This document shows, piece after piece, positions 56,801 to 64,000 of a stretch of DNA of 64,000 nucleotides. Source of the stretch: Conchocele bisecta (taxonomy: Eukaryota; Mollusca; Bivalvia; Lucinida; Thyasiridae). Position 1 is the first letter of the stretch. The number at the start of each line of letters is the position of its first letter. Position numbers and translations under genes: made by a program. Location of the stretch: positions 80,115,488-80,179,487 of the forward strand of contig CM055271.1 in the NCBI GenBank assembly GCA_029237695.1, written 5' to 3'. The notes under the pieces are model-generated. The model did not search any database and was not told the DNA's origin. It saw only the letters and a program-made list of their open reading frames with translations.

Positions 56801-57809
56801 AAACGCGAATGCCCATCTTGAAGTGCTCTTCGACCTTCTTAATATCTTCCAGAAGAATTCCCTTACTATCCGGCTCGTTATCGTGACCGAGATATTCGTG
56901 AGCTAGAGTTCGTGCCTTCTCACAACATCTATCTGGTCTCCCTCCACGGTGAATGGCTATGCACCTAAACAGACATAAGTAGTTGTCGTACGTGTCGACG
57001 GAATACATTCCCTTTTTCTGTCTTAACCAGTCTGGGAGTTGTCCCGCTCCCATGAGAAGTTGTTGAGCGTCGATGATCATCTTCACCTCGACCGACATCC
57101 AACGAACGAAGGTCCATTTTGTGTTTGGTCTATCGACTTTGTCGATGTCCCTTCTGCCTTTCTCTCTATCGGTTATCCAACTCTCCGCTTTGGAAATCTC
57201 GTTTATCCACGGACTGCCCTTTGATTGTTTGTGATATATCATCGCTTCGTCGGTCTCTATGTTCCTAATACGATAAAAGCACGAATACCTCAGATAACAC
57301 GCCGTGGTCATCTCTGGGTGAATTTTATTCATTATGCGATTAGCGATCTCCCCATCTATCCCCCTCTCGAAAGTCCACACTATCTTCCTCCTACCCCTAT
57401 CAACAGTTTCACTAACTTCAGCTTCTTCAGCGAGAATCCTGGGACCCTCCTCCACCAAAGCTCTGGCGATATCTCTCCTACTCTTAGGAGGTCTCCCCAC
57501 CAACCCTTGATATATCTTATTGTAGTACGCCTTGTATAGGGGTTTTCTACGTGCACTGGGATCTTCTTTTACACGCTGCGCGTAAGCGGTGGCACGCAGA
57601 CTGGCCGTCGTCTCGTTCTCCAATTTCTCGGAGCGTTTTTCGGGGTCGGCGGGCAGTCGTCCGGTCGAAACCGCACGCCGCAGCCTCTCCTCGTAGACGA
57701 TGGCTCGCACGCCACTAATCCTATCTGATATAGCTTTCTTGAGTCTCAAACCTCTTAGGGAAATTCCCCAACTCTTAGCTTGCTCTCTCATTTGCTTTAT
57801 GGTAGGCAT
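53868..57809 (-). pseudogene. polB: Protein-primed family B DNA polymerase with OTU, zinc-finger and Vsr-like modules; one in-frame TAA
   Basis: Replicates the element from its ends. Start ATG 57809 (MPTIKQMREQAK), 58 bp inside the right terminal repeat; about 1312 codons. Modules: SAP-like start (1-30), OTU-like protease (candidate Cys279 in CLFRC, His370 in GGHSFLI), zinc finger CTGC...HRHATTC (386-406), Vsr-like nuclease (464-540; FHGCYWHGC, LVVIWECEW), exonuclease (YDFEAY about 560; GFNCSRYD about 661), motif A YDANALYLS (about 899), motif B KLVGNACCGKLIE (about 1070), motif C MDTDS (about 1170) and a KGMSK stretch (about 1243). The only break is a TAA at 56466-56468 (codon 448), between zinc finger and nuclease; frame and family pattern continue on both sides. 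Readthrough or a downstream restart is conceivable but unsupported. Confidence 0.92.
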
Positions 57810-57867
57810 TATACTGAGTATAACCAATAGATTTTTATCTTCAATAGGGTGTATCTTCTCATGTCAT

Positions 57868-58045
57868 AAATATATGATATCGCGGTTGATGAAAAATATT
57901 TTCTCATAAATACCCGCCGAAAAATGGTGGAAAATCTGAGTAGTATATAAGAGTCATCAATGATACCACCATGCGTTGGGAGGCACCGCGCGTAGCCGGT
58001 GGCTTCCATAGGGTGGTGGTATCATTGTGACTCTTATATACTACT
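57868..58045 (-). repeat. Polinton right terminal inverted repeat with internal hairpin
   Basis: Reverse complement of 42548-42726. The outer 107 bp (57939-58045) again begins and ends with the same inverted 18-mer, so each end of the element is a foldable hairpin. Flanked outside by CTTTT. Confidence 0.93.
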
Positions 58046-58777
58046 CTTTTTGTATCGCAGACGGACAGTTATCGGCTTCAAAATCTTCTAAAATCTTGAT
58101 TTATCAGCTTTATTTGTCAAATATAATAGACCAGTGTATGTAAATTACCTGTAGGTGATTGGGCTTGGAATGTCACAGTAATATACACAAAAACAGTCAT
58201 TATAGTGTATTTTTCAATTTTTTTCATTGATATTGGCTTCCTGATGGACAATTACGAAGTTCGGGAAAGTGGCGCGACATCGCGACGCTGTTCCAAAATT
58301 TGGCAAAATTAGGCGTAAGTGTATTTTTTTCGCATATCGGTATAGTACCAATACACTAATATTCAGAAAACATTGTTTTTCCTTTCCTCCTGTGTCATAA
58401 AGCAAATGTCTTGACTGACCGTTCCAAGCCGGTACCCTTTTGTCTGTCGACCATTCCAGAGTGGCATACATATTGGTATAGTTTCAGTGATGAGTCTTTA
58501 TATGTAGAATGGTTAGCTATAAAACTATTTAGGGTAATGTTATGTGATTTTATGGAGATGTGTGCTTTTAATTCATCATCTATTACAATTTCCCATAGTT
58601 CTGTAGTAGCTCAATTTAAGGCAAAATGTGCACAGTCACATGGTGGAGTTACACAGCTGCTGTGTGACAAACATTTGAGATATTTGCTCCAAACTTGGTA
58701 CTGTATCCTGGAATAGAAGCTAGTTTTGAATAGTGAATATTGTAGAATGATTTGTAGTGGGACTGGTACACTTATAG
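58046..58777. other. Older sequence into which the Polinton inserted (right side)
   Basis: With 42388-42547 this forms about 0.9 kb of pre-insertion sequence between the two GTTAGAAGACACC repeats. A 101-codon open frame (58411-58716) has no start context or motif I recognise. The outer ends (TATAAGGTGTGCC on the left, GGTACACTTATA on the right) are roughly inverted, hinting that this was itself a small insertion. Confidence 0.5.
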
Positions 58778-59145
58778 GTCAGAAGACACCAAATGGTGCG
58801 AAATCGCCCAGGGTGTATGCAAAAGTAGTCCGGTATAAAAAAATAGTGCGGGTGTTTTGAGGTCACAGACAGCGTTTGCTTGCAAATCTTGATCTATTAC
58901 TACCCAGTTTCACTTGAGGAACAGTTTTCAGCATATTTGTAGCATTTAAAAGAAAACACTGAACCTGTTGGTCACTTGATGTAAACGGAGTTTCCGTGGC
59001 CAAAAAATGTACAGACAGACTGGCTGCAGGTCATGTACAAGTGGGTCCCACAGCAAACATACGAATAGAGAACGTAGGAGAGACTGGCCTTATCGGATGG
59101 CAGTCAGTTAAATTATATAGTAAAACTATTTGGTGGTGTCTAACC
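58778..59145 (+). repeat. GTTAGAAGACACC direct repeat, right copy
   Basis: 368 bp, same orientation as 41934-42387 and highly similar outside one 80-bp difference and a small insertion (TTGCAAATCTTGATCTATTA). Flanked on both sides by TATAG. Confidence 0.8.
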
Positions 59146-59779
59146 TATAGAAAACATATCGCATTGGTATAGTATACGTACAGTATTGGTATAGTACGTA
59201 TAGTTGACCTTCAGAAAAGCGCTACTGTAGATATATAAAATAAACGCATGTTTCGTCTCGCAACCGGCGCAAATTTCGGTATGTAGCTAAATTGGAATTC
59301 GTCAGGAATTAGGCGACTATTTCGACGTGAAACAGTTTACACCGGCGCAGAGTGCACATCAGTGTTATCGATTGTCGGCAGTATTGATTTGAAAGCGATA
59401 TTTCCTATAAATGACGTCAGAAGTAAACAACATATGAACTTGACATACGAAAATAATGGCTAAAGTACTAAACGGGTGATACAGTAACAAGGCATTTTAA
59501 GGGAGAGAATTTAGGTTCACTAAAAACAAAAACTGTGATTGACTGGCCACATGGTATAATGTTAGTTTCGTCAATTGTAGTAAAAATGTAGTATTGTGAA
59601 TTCATAGCATGATAATAGCATGTAATAGCACGATAGTGACATAAGCCTCCCCGCCCCCGCCCACGCCCCCGTCCCGCCCCCGCCCCCGCCCCCTATGTTA
59701 TCGGTTAAAGCACGGTGGCAGCGATGTTAGCAATTATTACAGTAAGTAAGTAATTCTTGTATTAAAGTGACATGTGGAC

Positions 59780-60133
59780 ATGCCCACTCAGGAAGAAGAA
59801 AACTTTCTTTATAGGAATTAAGTAAGTGTATAATTGTGTCACTATTCCACCAGTTCTAAAATTTATGAGTGCCCGCTATACAGATATTATAATCATTTAG
59901 TAATATTTATTTCACTAATGGTCATACGCAAATGAGGCATGATCATTTTTAATTATTTATTCTAATTAAATGCGTCGCCTGAAAAAATAATATTTTCGAC
60001 AGATTATAACGTATTATTATTGCACATCAACAACTAAATACAGATAATACGGTTATTAATGGTGAATGAATGTTTATTTTGCCAGAAAATGTCTCTGATA
60101 TAAAGAACATTTTGTGTCTACTGAGTGGGCATT
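59780..60133. mobile_element. MITE with TGCCCACTCA ends, copy 3
   Basis: Starts TGCCCACTCAGGAAGAAG and ends TTTTGTGTCTACTGAGTGGG, with the internal GTGTCACTATTCCACCAGTT block shared with 19904-20381 and 25297-25745. Confidence 0.7.
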
Positions 60134-60298
60134 TTTTTCAGCGACGTGATATACATGTACGCCAGCTATTTAATCTATTATTATGAAAAAGAAAACTGTC
60201 TGATTTGAATCTACATTTCAAGTATGAATCAATTACCCGCCAGTTCCCCTCTTTGACCCTTTGAACACGAAAGCCCGCTATAGCGGTTTATGCAAACA

Positions 60299-60351
60299 GT
60301 GCAGATCCAGATGAGCCGGCTCGTTACGAGCAGTCCCATCAGGATCTGCAC
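60299..60351. repeat. Dispersed 53-bp hairpin repeat, copy 2
   Basis: Same GTGCAGATCC...GGATCTGCAC foldback as 229-281. It lies downstream of the 130-nt exon of copy 1. Confidence 0.7.
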
Positions 60352-60563
60352 TTTTTGAAAGTAATTTTCATTTTTTAGAACAAAAAAATAACCCCTTTTA
60401 ATAACTGGACTAGTCTGAAAATAATTTTGTGATAATTGGATTGGCTGCTCAATTAACATATCAAAATCCATTCCAGTTACTTAGGGGTAAAAAGGTTAAC
60501 AACGAACTGTTGTATGCGCCCCGTTTCTACAATCACCACGTGGTAAGAGAAAACTGTGAAAAC

Positions 60564-60693
60564 CTCATGTGTCTTCGGGGATCTGGATCGAGGATCTCCA
60601 CAAATGGTGACCGATCCTCGAGCACTTCGGTTCGAGCCTTCTGAAAATCCCTGGTCTGGATCAAATATGTGATTTCCTGTGTCAACGTCGTGC
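60564..60693 (-). CDS. Sulfotransferase copy 1, exon after the PAPS 5'-loop (130 nt)
   Basis: Acceptor ATCCTTCTAG|GC, donor ATGAG|GTTTTC. After completing the Gly of the SGTT loop it reads TTLTQEITYLIQTRDF, then VLEDRSPFVE and DPDPRRH. Length, phase and ending equal the exon at 5842-5971, so these are paralogous exons. It leaves in the phase that the 38402-38501 exon accepts; the 22-kb intron between them contains the Polinton. The first exon (with YPKSG) should lie at higher coordinates but was not found before 64000. Confidence 0.85.
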
Positions 60694-63529
60694 CTAGAAG
60701 GATATCATTGTGCCGTATTATAATAAATAGAGGCTCGTGATTATCATTACAAAAGTGATGTTAAATACGAGCTTTACCACAAGCACAGCATCGTACATCG
60801 AAACAACACGTTTCCAATTATAAGTAATGATGATAATATCGCATATCCGCACTCGCTTGTGTATACCGGTGAAATAACTGCGATTAAAGTGTTCAATAGA
60901 TACTCCCCATTCAGTTTCTTCAGTTGCCGTGACATATAATCATATTATTTCTGCGAATTTCTATTTAATTATGCCATAATACAGAAACTACCGTGCTGAT
61001 ATAGTTGATATCAAGTTTATCAGGCAAGGCTAGGAAACGTGTACATGTAGCAGACTCCAAGGAGTTCCTACCGTTTCTGAGCCGAGCCTGATAAACTTGA
61101 TATACAAATACAATAGATATAGTTTACTCAACTATCATTTTGAAATACCTGATTTATATCCCTAGACATCTGGAAATCCGATAAAGAAACGAGTGTGGAG
61201 CACGAGCCTCTTTGTCGGATTTACATTTGTCAAGGGAAATTAATCCGATTTTTCAGAATGGTAATAGAATAAATTGTATATTACAATCATGCTCTTCGAA
61301 AAATGTGAAATTTGTTCTTAGACCACCTTATAACGTTGTCAAAATTGACAATTTTGACGTTAGCATATGAATTGTTTCTTCGCCAGAAATGACGGCAAAA
61401 CGTGACATCAGTTACGTATCGCGAACGTCTAGTAGGAAATATTTCCTTCAAGGAAATAAATCCCTCCAGAATCACGGTAAATAAATGGGTAGCATGTAGT
61501 AGCACTATCTTATTTTTACCAGGTAATTTTCAATGCTCCCTTGAGATAGCATATTATGTCATGCACATTTCTATGGGGGCAGCTATATTGTCGTGCTACG
61601 CCTAAATGGCGAGTACGGCCAAGGAAAATAGTGCTACGTGCCAACTTATCCTATGGCGTTTTGGTCTGTCTTGCTTTGTATCTAAAACTCTGCATATACT
61701 ATTCTATATAGTTTTCACAGTTTTGGGCTCAGTTTATCAGTTAAATTCTGGAAAATACGAATCAAATAGTTAATGCGTATGCATACATTTAGTTCTCCCA
61801 GTTAGGTAGCAGCCAGATTCGTACACTGTTTTCTGGGAGTTTCAAACAGTAATCTATTTTAGATAAAACGTATGGATGGGAATGCGTTTGCACCATCACA
61901 GGACATTTGCCTCTGGATGATTACTGAGAAATATGCAACTTTCAGTCTCTAGTTCCGCAAGTGATCAGTTTTCGTGGATATAACATATTTCAGTACTTTC
62001 AGTACTTTCATTATATCAAGTTTATCAGACAAGGCTAGGAACCGCGTAGGAATTCTGAGGTTCGCCGAGTAATTTCTACCGTTTCCGAGCCGAGCCTGAT
62101 AAACTTGATATCAAAAGACAGTAACCTGGTATTCTATTTATCAGGTAGCGTGTTATCATGGTTATACTCGAACCTGACGACACATGATGTCGTTATATAT
62201 GTAGAGAGAGCGGACGAGTTTACGTTGCGTCATTACACTGATGTCATTCGGTAACGTCACGTGATGTCATCCGACCAATGGAACGTCAGTTTTCACTTCG
62301 TTGTAACCTGGATGTTTGTAGCAGGTCAATGCCTGTTACAGTAGCACTTTTCTGCTCAAAAATTATTTGCTTATACTAATATCGTATACATATCGTAATC
62401 GTATAGTATTGGTATATTTAATGAGAATATCGTATGATCATATAATATTGGTATGTTTGTACCGTATCATCGTATAGTACAAACGTACTATACGAATATT
62501 ATACAAACATACGATATCCGTTCGTATATACGATATATCCGTACGGATATGGTATGATGAATACACTATAATCTGGTATGTTTGTACGATACAAACGTAC
62601 CAGAATTATACACATGTATACAAATCGTATAAACGTACGATTTGAACGGTATATCTATACGATATTGGTTGGTATGTGTGGTACAAACATACCGTACGTT
62701 TATATTATATGCATATCGTATAGAAAACATATCGTATTGGTATAGTATACGTATAGTATTGGTATAGTACGTATAGTTGACCTGCAGAAAAGCGCTACTG
62801 TACGTACTATCAATTCTCATTGGAACACAATGCAACGCAAGACGCGAATAGTATACAAGTATCGCCTTGTTGTGAGGTTAATACGTAGTTTTATCGACCA
62901 GATAAACGTAATATTGACCGAAGACGAAGTCCGAGATCGATATCACTTTTATCGGGTCGATAAAATCACGTATTGACCGATACGACACGGCGATAATTGT
63001 ATTATTATCAATAATAAAGCATCACTATCCATATACACTGCGAACATTACGATTAATCTTGATTTACGCCATTTGGGCGCAATTCATAATCATCATGATT
63101 AGCGACGTTGCTGGTGAAGAGCATGATATGGTTGGCAACGTCATGAATTTTAATGACATCAAAGAGACTGTAGCCAATCCACAAAGTCACTGTGCATTTA
63201 TGTAGAATATTACGTAACCAGCATCTGACCAATCGCAGACACGGATATTTCTCGATTGGTACTAATTTTCCATTTCCATATTGACGTCTCGTGACTTTAT
63301 ATTGGTCTATGCCGGAACTACGCTTCAAGTCGCAAAATAGTTCCTTCTAAATCACCACTAATATTTTTATTTTATTAAAAGTTTGTATATTTTTTGAAGC
63401 GCATAAACATTGCGAATAGTGTACGTATATACTACAAAAGATTATTTGATTTGTACATGTATGTGGATATAATTATGCCACTAGTTCCGTGATATTGCGC
63501 TACTAACGTCAACTATTGGCAAACTTAGC
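60694..63529. other. Upstream intronic or flanking repeats
   Basis: Contains TTGATATCAAGTTTATCAGG palindromic blocks (61005-61105; 62010-62340, related to 13030-13340 and 35405-35700), an inverted repeat around 61162-61250 (AATCCGATAAAG... / ...TCGGATT), the CAGTAGCGC MITE (62339-62800) and a segment with TCGATAAAA inverted repeats (62890-62970). No gene supported. Confidence 0.5.
62339..62800. mobile_element. CAGTAGCGC-family MITE, copy 3
   Basis: TA|CAGTAGCACTTTTCTGC to GCAGAAAAGCGCTACTG|TA, shorter internally than 36716-37312. Confidence 0.85.
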
Positions 63530-64000
63530 ACAGGCTGTAGTGTACAATAAGGCGGAGAATTGTTAATTCGTGGCGGTAGTGTACAATACTGCGGAGAATT
63601 GTTAATTCGTGGCGGTAGTGTTCTATACTGCGGAGAATTGTTAATTTGTGGCGGTAGTGTACAATACTGCGGATAATTGTTAATTCGTGGCGGTAGTGTA
63701 CAATCCTGCGGAGAATTGTTAATTCGTGGCGGTAGTGTACAATCCTGCGGAGAATTGTTAATTCGTGGCGGTAGTGTTCTATACTGCGGAGAATTGTTAA
63801 TTCGTGGCGGTAGTGTACAATACTGCGGAGAATTGTTAATTCGTGGCGGTAGTGTACAATACTGCGGAGAATTGTTAATTCGTGGCGGTAGTGTACAATA
63901 CTGCGGAGAATTGTCAATTCGTGGCGGTAGTGTTCTATACTGCGGAGAATTGTTAATTCATGGTGGTAGTGTTCTATACTGCGGATAATTGTTAATTCGT
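63530..64000. repeat. 39-bp minisatellite, about 12 copies, running off the window
   Basis: Unit of 39 bp (13 codons) containing GCGGAGAATTGTTAATTCGT then GGCGGTAGTGTACAATACT, with a GTTCTATAC variant. Because 39 is divisible by three, it gives long repetitive open frames on both strands; these are not supported as genes. Confidence 0.9.

Larger units (their letters stand above)
42548..58045. mobile_element. Complete Polinton/Maverick transposon (15.5 kb)
   Basis: Bounded by terminal inverted repeats that begin AGTAGTATATAAGAGTCACA. Encodes the diagnostic set: protein-primed DNA polymerase (53868-57809), retroviral-type integrase (52790-53878), FtsK/HerA ATPase (49495-50157), major capsid protein (48228-49523) and penton-like protein (44804-45490), plus accessory genes. 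The 5-bp sequence CTTTT flanks both ends (TCTTTT if the last T of the right end is counted as flank), matching the short target duplication expected of Polintons. Six genes are damaged by single stops or frameshifts, so this copy is probably non-autonomous. It sits in a sulfotransferase intron with its polymerase in gene sense. Confidence 0.96.
41274..59227. mobile_element. CAGTAGCGC MITE split by nested insertions, including the Polinton
   Basis: The 5' part (41274-41933, TA|CAGTAGCGCTTTTCTGC) and the 3' part (59146-59227, ending GCAGAAAAGCGC-like CTACTG|TA) together match the intact copy at 36716-37312. The break is at TATAG, which is present on both sides (41929-41933 and 59146-59150). The MITE itself appears to interrupt an older inverted repeat (41205-41245 against 59316-59355, GTTTCACGTCGAAA). 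Confidence 0.8.
59228..60563. other. Intronic repeats between the Polinton block and the 130-nt exon
   Basis: 59316-59355 is the inverted partner of 41205-41245. A C-rich (CCCCCG)n tract lies at about 59646-59692. A MITE follows at 59780-60133, and the 60261-60370 block repeats 196-300. Nothing else recognisable. Confidence 0.55.

Noticed and set aside
58411..58716. A 101-codon frame right of the Polinton as a gene
   Set aside because: No motif, no context and an unremarkable length for AT-rich DNA. It lies in the interrupted repeat block, so I note it only there.
41934..59145. A 17-kb LTR retrotransposon bounded by the direct 0.4-kb repeats
   Set aside because: The repeats lack TG...CA ends, there is no gag or reverse transcriptase, no primer-binding site, and the interior is a Polinton with its own ends.

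Overview
This is a eukaryotic, AT-rich, repeat-dense nuclear scaffold. It probably comes from a marine lophotrochozoan, with a bivalve mollusc as my best guess. That rests on spliced sulfotransferase exons, abundant Tc1/mariner-style MITEs (TA-CAGTG...CACTG-TA) and Polinton/Maverick elements; the species is not determinable by eye. Nothing looks prokaryotic. Repeat boundaries below were set by eye.

Host genes. Five short spliced exons of cytosolic sulfotransferase (SULT) type are readable on the minus strand. Gene copy 1 has a 130-nt exon just after the PAPS 5'-loop glycine (60564-60693), a 100-nt exon with the catalytic His (38402-38501) and a 124-nt exon with the 3'-phosphate-binding RNP...S motif (35754-35877). 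Their splice sites and phases agree. Copy 2 has the matching 130-nt (5842-5971) and 100-nt (534-633) exons, but its 100-nt exon ends in TAG. First and last exons are not seen.

Mobile DNA. The intron between the 130-nt and 100-nt exons of copy 1 contains a complete 15.5-kb Polinton (42548-58045). The equivalent intron of copy 2 contains the left-end fragment of a different, more AT-rich Polinton (about 1216-3553). The complete element has about 179-bp terminal inverted repeats that are themselves hairpins, and a short target-site duplication. It encodes a protein-primed DNA polymerase with OTU-like protease, zinc finger and Vsr-like nuclease modules, a retroviral-type integrase, an FtsK/HerA packaging ATPase, a major capsid protein, a penton-like minor capsid protein, a C1q-like fibre candidate and several small or membrane proteins. 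Six genes carry lesions (five single in-frame stops and two frameshifts in all); the capsid, ATPase, fibre and integrase frames are open. I found no adenain-like protease. The element sits inside nested older repeats (41.2-59.35 kb).

Large-scale structure. Positions 9088-23031 and 23532-34764 form a giant, imperfect inverted repeat centred on exactly 500 Ns. The arms differ in tandem-repeat copy number and by insertions of up to about 1.6 kb. It may be a real palindrome or a scaffolding join of related contigs. The rest is MITEs, minisatellites (155, 52, about 170, 39, 22 and 15 bp units) and microsatellites, with no further gene I can support.

How it works together: the Polinton would excise and integrate with its integrase, copy itself by protein-primed replication from the hairpin ends, and package with the ATPase into a double-jelly-roll capsid. 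With its stops and frameshifts this copy is probably no longer autonomous, though its integrase and capsid frames are still open.
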